From assembly GCA_963737705.1 (NCBI GenBank), contig CAVTTP010000006.1:682001-746000 (forward strand): a stretch of 64,000 nt of DNA. The letters run 5' to 3'. The notes beneath the pieces were generated by a model that did no database searches, was not told the DNA's origin, and worked only from the letters and a program-made list of their open reading frames with translations. Shown piece after piece: positions 15,868 to 23,538 of the stretch; within the stretch, counting starts at the first letter, position 1; each line of letters starts with the position of its first letter. Source of the stretch: PALSA-607 sp963737705. GTDB taxonomy: Bacteria > Actinomycetota > Actinomycetes > Acidothermales > Acidothermaceae. The position numbers were made by a program, and so were the translations under genes.

Positions 15868-16839
15868 ATGAAGTTAGCGGGACGGCGTGCTGCCCTTGCA
15901 ATGGCGGGAGTCGCGGCAGTTGCTGGATTCCTCGGCGCGGCATCAACGACCGCCAGCGCAGTATCAGGTGTGCCTTATACCGATCCACGGGCCGTCGGCT
16001 CGATCGGTTTTTGCAACGCTGCCAATCAGCCCGTCACGAAAGGCAGTATCACCGACAACCCGTTTGTGACGAAGGCCATCGACTCGACGCCGGCCGCCGC
16101 GCCTTATAACGGGGCCGGTGAAACTGCGACGCTCTTTATCTACCAGCCACGCCAGGGCATCGAACCGGGCGAGTGGCACGGCGAACAGTTCGGGGCATCG
16201 AGCCGGTCGTCGACCCCCCAGCACCCGACCGCGATCCTGACAGCCGGCGACGGGCCGCTTAGTGGTCCGCTGTCGGACTACCCGCCGCAGTGGGACGGCC
16301 TGATGCAGTTCCGCATCTACCTCGGGGCGCCGAACCAACCGGTCTACAGCCAGACGTATGACGCAACCAGCATCAAGATCAGCGGCAACACCTGGCAAGT
16401 CGTTGACGGCGCTGCTGTGTCGTGTGGCGACGGCCAGTCGGTTTCGCTCGAGCAGACGCTCGCATCCGCGTTTCCCCAACTCACTGCGTCACCGTCATCG
16501 CCGTCTGCAACTGGCGCTGCCGCGCCAAAACCTGGATCCACCTCGGGTGCGTCCGCACAGGCCGGAGCTGGTGGGGCTACCGGCGCGGCAGTTACTGGCG
16601 CAGGAGCAGCCGGGGCTACGGGAGCGGCCGGGTCCGCCGGGGTGGGTGGGTCAGGTTCTGCACCGGTTTCCGGAGCTGCGTCGAGCGCGCCTGCCGCTCT
16701 CGCCGGCAGCGGCTCAGGGAAGCACGGTGGCGGCACGAGCACCATCCTTTGGATCGTTGTCGTCGTCGGAGTTCTCGGTGCAGGCGCGGTCGCCATCCAA
16801 TGGCGGCGAAGCAAGCCGCTCCCGCGCCGGGCTGCTTGA
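15868..16839 (+). CDS. Anchored surface protein with degenerate shared N-terminal module
   Basis: A 323-aa protein with signal peptide ending ASTTASA. Residues about 35-190 hold a divergent copy of the module in the proteins at 12613 and 17005 (SIGFCNAANQPVTKGS; WDGLMQFRIYLG; ISGNTWQVVDG). A long Gly/Ala/Ser-rich stalk and a helix (ILWIVVVVGVLGAGAVAI) follow, then QWRRSKPLPRRAA. GAGGAG (15856-15861) is well placed for the ATG at 15868. No enzymatic motif is seen. Likely a membrane-tethered partner in the same surface assembly as the DUF916 protein upstream. Confidence 0.8.
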   Translation: MKLAGRRAALAMAGVAAVAGFLGAASTTASAVSGVPYTDPRAVGSIGFCNAANQPVTKGSITDNPFVTKAIDSTPAAAPYNGAGETATLFIYQPRQGIEPGEWHGEQFGASSRSSTPQHPTAILTAGDGPLSGPLSDYPPQWDGLMQFRIYLGAPNQPVYSQTYDATSIKISGNTWQVVDGAAVSCGDGQSVSLEQTLASAFPQLTASPSSPSATGAAAPKPGSTSGASAQAGAGGATGAAVTGAGAAGATGAAGSAGVGGSGSAPVSGAASSAPAALAGSGSGKHGGGTSTILWIVVVVGVLGAGAVAIQWRRSKPLPRRAA

Positions 16840-16886
16840 GCGCCTCAGAAGGGCTCACGCAGTGCGGCGCGACGCCGGGTGGCGTC

Positions 16887-16908
16887 GTTCATCCCCAGTT
16901 AATGCCGC
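16887..16908 (+). promoter_or_regulatory. Candidate PHO box (LPFTG protein gene)
   Basis: GTTCATC (16887-16893), CCCA, GTTAATG (16898-16904): 11-nt direct repeat, about 97 nt before the ATG at 17005. Confidence 0.55.
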
Positions 16909-17004
16909 GTACCGGACCGCGTCGTGCGGCAGCGGTCTGGCCGTTGCCTTTGCCAGTCACTATCACCACGTGGCACGACAAGTGAGCCGAAAGGGCCGTC
17001 AAAA

Positions 17005-20001
17005 ATGAAGTCGAACCAGCGTTGGACCAGGGCAGTTATCGGCCTCATGGTCGCAGCATTGGCCGTGCTTGCATCCGTCCGGGTGGGTGCTCTGTCAGCC
17101 CACGCAACCGCGCCGCGCACCATTCACGGAGCCGACGCTGCAGCGGTCACGCCGCCATGGGAGCCCGACATCAACGCGACGTTCGGTGGCATCGACTTCT
17201 TCAACGCAGCTGGTCAACAAATCACCGGGGGCAGCACCACGGGCGCTCCGTTGGCGGCCTACGCCGTGGCCGAGCACAACACGGCCGGCGGTGCGACGAA
17301 GGCGACGCTGTACGGCGCCACGCCGAACAGTGGCAAGGTCACCTCAGTGGGCACCGGATTCTCGAACTCGTTCTCCAACGAACAACTGTCAGACTCCACG
17401 ACCTTTCCGATCGCCGGACCGCCAGCTGATCTCGTGGGCCTTCCCAATCCGATCGTGACCGGAAAGGCGACCGACGAGTCGCTCGCCGCCTACATCACCG
17501 ACATTCCAAACGGCGACGCAAGCACCACCGACGGCTACGGCGGCATGTACCAGCTGAGGATCAAGCTTTCGGCGGCCGGCACGGGCACAGCCACGGGTTA
17601 CGCGTCGACAGACATCAAGGTCACCGGCACCACGTGGACGCAGGTGTACGGCCAGTTCACCTCGCCTGTCGGCGGGGGAGGCTCGGGCCCGACCCCGACG
17701 TCGACCTCTGTGACAGCAAGTCCGGTGAGTCCGGTGACTCAGGGCACGTCGGTCACCTTCACCGCGAGTGTGACTCCGAGTGCAGCGGGCACTGTGCAGT
17801 TCAAGGACGGTACATCTGCGTTGGGTAGTGCGGTCCCGGTGGCTAGCGGAACCGCGACGTTCACCACAACGACGCTGCCTGCGGCAACTCACTCGATTAC
17901 CGCGGTGTTTACGCCGACGGATTCGACCGCGTTCGCGCCCTCGACAAGTACCGCGCTCAGCTACGTCGTGAACGCATCCGGTGCAACCCCGACGGCGACC
18001 GCGATCGCGGCCAACCCCGGAGACCCCGTCACCGTTGGGACCTCCGTCGTGTTCACCGCGACGATCACGCCCTCGGCACCAGGCACGGTCCAGTTCATGG
18101 ACGGCACGGACACCTTGGGCGACGCTGCAACAGTGAGTGACGGGTCAGCGACTATCTCGACCTCCGCGCTCACTGTGGGCACGCACTCGATCACGGCTGT
18201 ATTCACGTCGAGCAGCCCCACGACGTTCGGTGGCTCAACTTCCCCCGCGCTCAGCTACGAGGTCGACGCAGCGGCAGGGGGCGGTGGTCCAACAGGAACC
18301 GCGACGACCTTAGCTGCGAGTCCCGTGAGCCCGACAACATCGGGGACGTCGGTGGTATTCACCGCGACCGTCACACCGTCTGCGGCGGGCACCGTGCAGT
18401 TCAAGGACGGTACAACCAACTTGGGTGATGCGGTGCCGGTCACAACCGGAGCCGATAACGCGACCGCGAGTTCAGCGGCGACCACCACCTTGTCGGTAGG
18501 CACGCATCCGATTACGGCGGTCTTCACGCCAACCGATGCCGCTGCATTTAGCACGTCGACGAGCCCCGCGCTCAGCTACATGGTCAATGCGGCGGCGGGT
18601 AGCGGCCCGGCGACGACAACCACCACGGTGACGGCGAATCCGGCGAGCCCGACCACATCTGGGACCTCGGTGGTATTCACGGCGACAGTGACACCGTCCG
18701 CCGCCGGTTCGGTGCAGTTCATGGACAACGGATCGCCGTTAGGCGGCCTGGTAACGGTGACCACGGGAACAACCAGCGCTACCGCAAGCTCCGCGGCGAC
18801 GACGACGTTGTCGACGTCGACGCATTCGATAACGGCAGTGTTCACCCCGAGCGATTCGACTGCGTTCGGTCCGTCGACGAGCGCGACGCTCAGCTACATG
18901 GTGAACGCAGCAGGGACACCGGTGCCGACACAGACGGCCCTCACGGCGAGCATCGCGAGCCCGACCACAACCGGTACGTCGGTGACATTCACTGCAACGG
19001 TTACTCCCAACAACGCGGTGGGCACCGTGCAGTTCATGAACGGCACGACTGCCATGGGGAGCCCTGTCGCAGTGGTGTCAGGGGCTGCGACGTACACGAC
19101 GGCATTCGGTGCAGCCAACACGTACACCATTACCGCGGTATTCACCCCCACCAGTGCGGCCTCGTTCGTGGCCTCAACAAGTGCAGCGATGAGCTTCGTG
19201 GTCACCGGCGCCACAGTGACCTCGACCGCACTCGCGGTCAGTCCTGCGACCTCGGCGGCGGCGGGAGCCAACGTGCAACTAACCGCGACCGTCACGCCGA
19301 CGACCGCGGTCGGCAGCGTCGTCTTCTACGACGGCAGCACGACGCTCGGAACGGAAACGCTGACGGGTGGGTCGGCCACACTTTCGACATCGACACTCGC
19401 GGTTGGAGGCACTCACTCCTTCGTTGCGATCTTCACACCGACGAACAGCACCGCGACCGATCCGACGGCGTTCAAGGGATCACAGAGTCCAGCGGTCGCG
19501 TACACGATCACGGCCGCGACGACGGCGACGACGACGCTGACCGGGCCCGATGGAAGCACACTGGCGTCCGACCCGACGTTGAGCTTGGGTGAGGTCGTCA
19601 CGGTGCAGGCGAGTGGTTTCACAGCAGGCGAGTCGGTGACCGTGGTCGTGCACTCAACGCCGGAAACGCTCACCCCGACGACCGCGTCATCGACCGGTGC
19701 TGTCAACTATCAGTTCACAGTGCCAAGCGATCTGCCGACCGGAGCCCACAGCCTGGTGCTGACCGGGGCTACGTCGCAGACGACGGTGACGATCGACTTC
19801 TCCATCGCGTCACCTGCGGTCCTTGGCACAACGACGACATCGACACCGTCGGCTGGAAGTGCGAGCCTGCCGTTCACCGGATCCGACATCGAATTGCTCG
19901 CTGCGTTCGCAATCCTGTGCACCGGTGCCGGCATCGCTATGCGCACGCGCAAGCAGGCGCCGCGGTACGCGGGTGCGCACGAATGGCGTCGCCAGCACTG
20001 A
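17005..20001 (+). CDS. LPFTG-anchored Ig-repeat surface protein
   Basis: A 998-aa protein: signal peptide, the shared N-terminal module (about 50-225; GGIDFFNAAGQQITGGS, GTGFSNSFSNEQLSDS, GGMYQLRIKLS), then six Ig-like-3 repeats of about 100 aa, each with a GTVQFxDGxxxLG core. A further beta-domain has SLGEVVTVQASGFTAGESVTV. It ends with a sortase signal: LPFTG at 955-959, a hydrophobic helix (LLAAFAILCTGAGIAM) and RTRKQAPRY. It should be covalently attached to peptidoglycan by a sortase encoded elsewhere, since the only sortase-like gene nearby lacks the catalytic residues. Role: stalk or adhesin that displays the shared module. Confidence 0.9.
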   Translation: MKSNQRWTRAVIGLMVAALAVLASVRVGALSAHATAPRTIHGADAAAVTPPWEPDINATFGGIDFFNAAGQQITGGSTTGAPLAAYAVAEHNTAGGATKATLYGATPNSGKVTSVGTGFSNSFSNEQLSDSTTFPIAGPPADLVGLPNPIVTGKATDESLAAYITDIPNGDASTTDGYGGMYQLRIKLSAAGTGTATGYASTDIKVTGTTWTQVYGQFTSPVGGGGSGPTPTSTSVTASPVSPVTQGTSVTFTASVTPSAAGTVQFKDGTSALGSAVPVASGTATFTTTTLPAATHSITAVFTPTDSTAFAPSTSTALSYVVNASGATPTATAIAANPGDPVTVGTSVVFTATITPSAPGTVQFMDGTDTLGDAATVSDGSATISTSALTVGTHSITAVFTSSSPTTFGGSTSPALSYEVDAAAGGGGPTGTATTLAASPVSPTTSGTSVVFTATVTPSAAGTVQFKDGTTNLGDAVPVTTGADNATASSAATTTLSVGTHPITAVFTPTDAAAFSTSTSPALSYMVNAAAGSGPATTTTTVTANPASPTTSGTSVVFTATVTPSAAGSVQFMDNGSPLGGLVTVTTGTTSATASSAATTTLSTSTHSITAVFTPSDSTAFGPSTSATLSYMVNAAGTPVPTQTALTASIASPTTTGTSVTFTATVTPNNAVGTVQFMNGTTAMGSPVAVVSGAATYTTAFGAANTYTITAVFTPTSAASFVASTSAAMSFVVTGATVTSTALAVSPATSAAAGANVQLTATVTPTTAVGSVVFYDGSTTLGTETLTGGSATLSTSTLAVGGTHSFVAIFTPTNSTATDPTAFKGSQSPAVAYTITAATTATTTLTGPDGSTLASDPTLSLGEVVTVQASGFTAGESVTVVVHSTPETLTPTTASSTGAVNYQFTVPSDLPTGAHSLVLTGATSQTTVTIDFSIASPAVLGTTTTSTPSAGSASLPFTGSDIELLAAFAILCTGAGIAMRTRKQAPRYAGAHEWRRQH
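17689..19514 (+). repeat. Six tandem Ig-like-3 repeats inside the LPFTG gene
   Basis: Units begin at about 17689, 17978, 18284, 18597, 18909 and 19206, each near 300 bp. Each encodes the order TSVxFTATVTPSAxGTVQFxDG, then HSITAVFTP, then LSYxVNA. Copies 3 and 4 are the most alike, suggesting recent duplication; copy 6 is the most diverged. Confidence 0.85.
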
Positions 20002-20005
20002 TCGC

Positions 20006-20035
20006 CGAGCAGCTAAGTCACGAGCAGCTAAGTCA
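20006..20035 (+). repeat. Perfect 15-bp tandem duplication
   Basis: CGAGCAGCTAAGTCA occurs twice head to tail, immediately after the stop of the LPFTG gene. No function is evident. Confidence 0.8.
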
Positions 20036-20121
20036 CTGAGCAATTCGTCATTGGGCAACTGGCGACAAGAGTTTCTCGCAAACGCTCAGCAGCCGGTCGT
20101 CGACTGCCGATCAATAAGGTG

Positions 20122-20144
20122 ACCGGTCGCGCTCTGCGACCGGT
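20122..20144 (+). terminator. Hairpin, possible terminator before the small secreted gene
   Basis: ACCGGTCGC (20122-20130) pairs with GCGACCGGT (20136-20144) around GCTCT. It is 120 nt after the LPFTG stop and about 50 nt before the next start. It may end the long surface-gene transcript or be a leader hairpin. Confidence 0.5.
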
Positions 20145-20192
20145 TCGCCTCGATCGTTTGCACGCGGGGCTTACCGGCCCGCGGAGGCAGTC

Positions 20193-20669
20193 GTGTCAGT
20201 CGGCCGCTCGATCGGTGTCTCGCTGGCAGTTGCGGCAATCGCGCTCACCTATGGTGCGTCGCGCGTACCAGGCCACGGTGTCGCAAATGTGCGAGAAGCC
20301 ACAACGATTTCTGCAGTCGGGCGCTATCTCCCGCCGTTCCAACCGATCGGCGGCAACGTCGTGGCTACTATTCCGATGGCTGCGTTCGGCCCGTCTGACG
20401 GAGCCCCGAACACATTCGTCGCGGGCCGCAGCTATCCCATTGTGATCACGGTCGCGATTGCTGCGACGTCAGGCCCTGCTGTCGTTAACGTCGTCGCAAG
20501 TTCCGGGCGGCTGGTCGGGACCACCCACATGACCGTGCGCGCCGGCGTGACCCGGTTGCACTATGCGCTGGTTGTTGCGCCGGGCGAGACACACGTGACG
20601 ATCGCCGTCAACGCACGCACACACGACGGGGGAGCTGTCACGGCCGCGTACGACCACTCAAGCCGCTGA
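20193..20669 (+). CDS. Small secreted protein of unknown function
   Basis: A 158-aa protein with a GTG start 5 nt after GGAGG. The N-terminus (IGVSLAVAAIALTYGASRV) is a signal peptide or anchor. The rest is beta-rich, with ITVAIAATSGPAVVNVVAS and VTRLHYALVVAPGETHVTI suggesting an Ig-like fold. No Cys, LPXTG or C-terminal helix. It ends 3 nt from the convergent response regulator gene. Its position makes it the last member of the surface cluster, but no clear PHO box precedes it. Confidence 0.65.
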   Translation: MSVGRSIGVSLAVAAIALTYGASRVPGHGVANVREATTISAVGRYLPPFQPIGGNVVATIPMAAFGPSDGAPNTFVAGRSYPIVITVAIAATSGPAVVNVVASSGRLVGTTHMTVRAGVTRLHYALVVAPGETHVTIAVNARTHDGGAVTAAYDHSSR

Positions 20670-20672
20670 GGC

Positions 20673-21356
20673 CTAGGGCTCGAACTTGTAGCCCAGGCCG
20701 CGCACGGTCACGAGGTGCCTCGGACGTGCTGGGTGCTCTTCAACCCGGCTGCGAAGGCGCTTCACATGGACGTCAAGGGTCTTCGTGTCACCCACGTAGT
20801 CACTGCCCCACAACCGGTCGATCAGCTGGTTGCGCGTCAGCACCCGGCCGGCGTTGCGCAGCAGCAGCTCGAGCAGCTCGAACTCGCGCAGCGGCAACGT
20901 GATGGCCTCGCCGCGAACGCTCACCACATGCCGGTCGGGATCTAACCGAACGGGGCCAGCTTCAACGATCCCTGAAACAACAACCTCAACGCTGTCGCTG
21001 CGGCGCCGCATGACCGCTCTGATGCGGGCCACGAGCTCGCGTGCCGAGAACGGCTTCGTGACGTAGTCGTCGGCCCCGAGTTCGAGCCCCACGACCTTGT
21101 CGACCTCGCTGTCGCGAGCAGTCAGCATGATCACCGGGACGTCGCTGCGCTCGCGCAGTCGCCGGCAGACCTCGGTTCCGGGCAGACCGGGAAGCATGAG
21201 GTCGAGGATCACGAGGTCGGCGCCATGCCGTTCGAACTCCTCGAGACCGGCTGGGCCGGTCGTGGCGACCCGAACCTCGAATCCTTCACGGGTAAGCATG
21301 TACGCGAGTGTCTCGGAGAACGACTCCTCGTCTTCTATGACGAGTAGATGCGTCAC
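20673..21356 (-). CDS. regX3: OmpR/PhoB-family response regulator (RegX3-like)
   Basis: A 227-aa regulator. The receiver domain has acidic residues E8/D9, phosphoacceptor D52 (VILDLMLPG) and the TKPF lysine. The C-terminal winged helix has LPLREFELLELLLRNAGRVLTR and a terminal VRGLGYKFEP. The GTG start overlaps the kinase stop (GTGA), so the pair is coupled. Next to phoU and pstSCAB, this is the phosphate-starvation regulator expected to bind the PHO boxes annotated here. The symbol follows the mycobacterial orthologue; streptomycetes call it phoP. Confidence 0.92.
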   Translation of the reverse strand: MTHLLVIEDEESFSETLAYMLTREGFEVRVATTGPAGLEEFERHGADLVILDLMLPGLPGTEVCRRLRERSDVPVIMLTARDSEVDKVVGLELGADDYVTKPFSARELVARIRAVMRRRSDSVEVVVSGIVEAGPVRLDPDRHVVSVRGEAITLPLREFELLELLLRNAGRVLTRNQLIDRLWGSDYVGDTKTLDVHVKRLRSRVEEHPARPRHLVTVRGLGYKFEP

Positions 21357-22501
21357 AACTCCTGACCTTTCTGGTTCGGCAGACTGCCGTCGGTGGCCAC
21401 TGGTGGCACGGGCAAGTACAGAGTGAACGTCGAGCCCACGCCGGGATGGCTCCAAAGCCCCACCCGACCGCCGTGGTTGTTCGCGATGTGCTTCACGATC
21501 GCGAGGCCAAGACCGGTTCCGCCGGTGGCCCGAGATCGCGCGGTGTCGACCCGATAAAACCGCTCGAAAACCCTTTCCTGGTCGACTTTTTCGATGCCCA
21601 CGCCCTCGTCGCTGACGGTGATCTCGACGCTGCGCTCCCCGCCGTCCGCAAAAGTTCTTACGCCCACGCCCACCCGGGAGCCTGGCGACGAATAAGCGAT
21701 CGCGTTCTCGATGAGGTTCGTCAGCGCTGTGGTGAGCTGGCGGCGGTCACCCCACACGTGCGCACCGTCTGCAGGTCCGACGTCGAGGGAGATGCCGGCC
21801 GCCTCGGCACGTACTTGCAGCGGATCGCTCGCATCGGCGATAACGTCGCTCACCCGGATCGACTCCATCGCAGGCAATGGCTCGCCGCCCTGAAGCCGCG
21901 ACAATTCCAACAGTTCCTGCACGAGTCGTGACATCCGGCCGGCCTCGTGCAGCATCCGCTCGGTGAACTGCTTCATCGCGACGGGATCGTCAGTGGCGTC
22001 GCGCAGGGCCTCTGCCAGCAGCATCATCGCGCCGACTGGCGTCTTGAGTTCGTGCGAGACATTGGCGATGAAGTCGCGTCGAACGGCCTCAAGTCGGCGC
22101 GACTCTTGGAGGTCGTTCAGGAGGAGCACTACCTGGGCAGTGCCGGGCACTGGTGCTGCGACGACGTGAACGGCCCGAAACGACGATCCCCACGGCAGGT
22201 CGAGGTCCTGGGCGATGCGAAGTCCTGTCCGTCGGGCCTCGCGGGCAATCCGCGAGAGCATGCGGGAGGTCAGCTCACGCCCGTAGACGACCCTAAGCGC
22301 GAGGGCCGCCTCGTTGGCGAGCAGCACCTCGTCGTCATCGAGCAGAACCGCACCCGTCTCCAGGGCGGCGGCTACGGTCGCAAGAACTGCCGCCGTCGCC
22401 GACGGTGGTTCAGGCTCCACAGGAGTCGACCGCACAATCCGAATGGTAGGGAACCCCAGCGCTGTCAACAAACGAACGAGACGCGTTGGCCGACTGTTCA
22501 C
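21353..22501 (-). CDS. senX3: SenX3-like sensor histidine kinase, apparently without membrane segments
   Basis: A 382-aa kinase. A PAS-like region (about 45-140) precedes HisKA with the H-box FIANVSHELKTPVGAMMLL, the N-box NLIENAIAYS, G1 DEGVGIE and G2 TGGTGLGLAIVKHI. The kinase half closely follows SenX3. No transmembrane helix is visible, even in the open frame extending to 22588, whereas mycobacterial SenX3 has N-terminal membrane segments. The GTG at 22501 directly abuts GGGAG and sits inside a PHO box, so the real start may lie further in. Phosphate status may be relayed through PhoU and the Pst complex. Confidence 0.88.
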   Translation of the reverse strand: MNSRPTRLVRLLTALGFPTIRIVRSTPVEPEPPSATAAVLATVAAALETGAVLLDDDEVLLANEAALALRVVYGRELTSRMLSRIAREARRTGLRIAQDLDLPWGSSFRAVHVVAAPVPGTAQVVLLLNDLQESRRLEAVRRDFIANVSHELKTPVGAMMLLAEALRDATDDPVAMKQFTERMLHEAGRMSRLVQELLELSRLQGGEPLPAMESIRVSDVIADASDPLQVRAEAAGISLDVGPADGAHVWGDRRQLTTALTNLIENAIAYSSPGSRVGVGVRTFADGGERSVEITVSDEGVGIEKVDQERVFERFYRVDTARSRATGGTGLGLAIVKHIANNHGGRVGLWSHPGVGSTFTLYLPVPPVATDGSLPNQKGQEL

Positions 22502-22517
22502 CTCCCGTTCTGTAGGC
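22496..22517 (+). promoter_or_regulatory. Candidate PHO box at the senX3/phoU divergence
   Basis: GTTCACC (22496-22502), TCCC, GTTCTGT (22507-22513): one perfect and one partial unit, 11 nt apart. It overlaps the proposed senX3 start codon and lies 186 nt upstream of phoU, so it may serve either gene. Confidence 0.6.
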
Positions 22518-22681
22518 TGTCGCCTCGCCGCCTGCCGCCGTCCATAAACGTGAAAGACTCTGCCGTTGGGACTGCGACATCGCCCCACGAAGACGGCAAA
22601 GGCGGTCCCGCAGACGGCGCAGGCGGTTTGGCCGAACTAGACGGGCCCAGACAATGGCCTGAGCAGACGAAGGGAGCAGAC

Positions 22682-23332
22682 GTGCGCGACGCCTATCACG
22701 ACGAGCTCGATGCGATCACTGACCAACTTGTCGAAATGACTGAGCTCGTTGGCCATGCGATTACGCAGGCGACGGAGGCGCTGCTCAACTCCGATCTTGG
22801 TGCTGCTGAGGGCGTCATCGACGGTGACGCGGCTGTCGACCTTCTTCGCGAGAACGTCGACCGTCGAACTGTCGATCTGATCGCGCGCCAACAACCTGTT
22901 GCGGGTGATTTGCGGGCACTGACGACTGGCCTGCGTATTACGTCAGACCTCGAGCGATCCGGCGACCTTGCCGTGCACGTCGCCAAGTTGGCCCGCCGCA
23001 AGTTCCCAGCATGTGCAGTGCCGACCGAGTTGCAGGCCACCATCCGCGAGATGGGTGAGGTTGCTGCTGACATTGTCCGCAAAGCCGGACATGTCGTCGC
23101 GGGGCGCGACACTGATCGCGCGGCAGAGCTTGAGTCCGACGATGACGTCATGGACCACCTGCACCGCACTCTGCTGCTGACGATGCTTGCGCCTGAATGG
23201 CCTTATGGCGTTGACGTGGCGATCGACCTTGCGCTTGCGGGCCGGTACTACGAGCGGTTCGCCGATCACGCTGTAGCCGTTGCGCGCCAAGTCGTCTATC
23301 TGGTGACCGGCGAGACGGCACTACGTAGTTAG
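22682..23332 (+). CDS. phoU: PhoU phosphate-signalling protein
   Basis: A 216-aa all-helical cytoplasmic protein with the PhoU duplicated three-helix layout: RQQPVAGDLRALTTGLRITSD, ERSGDLAVHVAKLARR, then the second repeat with ALAGRYYERFADHAVAVARQV carrying the E-x-x-x-D metal-binding motif. AAGGGAG precedes the GTG. Earlier in-frame starts overlap senX3 and are rejected. PhoU links Pst transporter activity to the kinase; it lies divergent from senX3-regX3 and upstream of pstSCAB. Confidence 0.93.
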   Translation: MRDAYHDELDAITDQLVEMTELVGHAITQATEALLNSDLGAAEGVIDGDAAVDLLRENVDRRTVDLIARQQPVAGDLRALTTGLRITSDLERSGDLAVHVAKLARRKFPACAVPTELQATIREMGEVAADIVRKAGHVVAGRDTDRAAELESDDDVMDHLHRTLLLTMLAPEWPYGVDVAIDLALAGRYYERFADHAVAVARQVVYLVTGETALRS

Positions 23333-23384
23333 AGCGGCACTTCGCGCCTAGGGTCGTGCGCACTGGACCGAGGGCTCTGTGGAT

Positions 23385-23406
23385 GTTCACCGCCCGTTCA
23401 TCCGTC
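23385..23406 (+). promoter_or_regulatory. PHO box upstream of canonical pstS
   Basis: GTTCACC (23385-23391), GCCC, GTTCATC (23396-23402): near-perfect direct repeats 11 nt apart, about 150 nt before the pstS GTG. This is the reference against which the other boxes in the window were judged. Confidence 0.8.
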
Positions 23407-23538
23407 CGTCGGTACCTGTCCACTTGCCTCGCTTACTTTCGATCCCGACTGGCGCTACTGCCAATCGCCGAGCCCGCCCGACGCTGGCCCCGGATCGAAA
23501 TAGTCGGTTCGGTTGACCGACACAGGAGGAGTTACCTC

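Noticed and set aside
17689..19514. Tandem 300-bp repeats as an insertion or assembly artefact
   Set aside because: The units differ from one another and each encodes a sensible Ig-like fold, as expected of surface stalk proteins.
19867..19881. GTTCACC inside the LPFTG codons
   Set aside because: The match is created by the Phe-Thr-Gly codons, has no second unit 11 nt away, and lies within a coding region far from any start.
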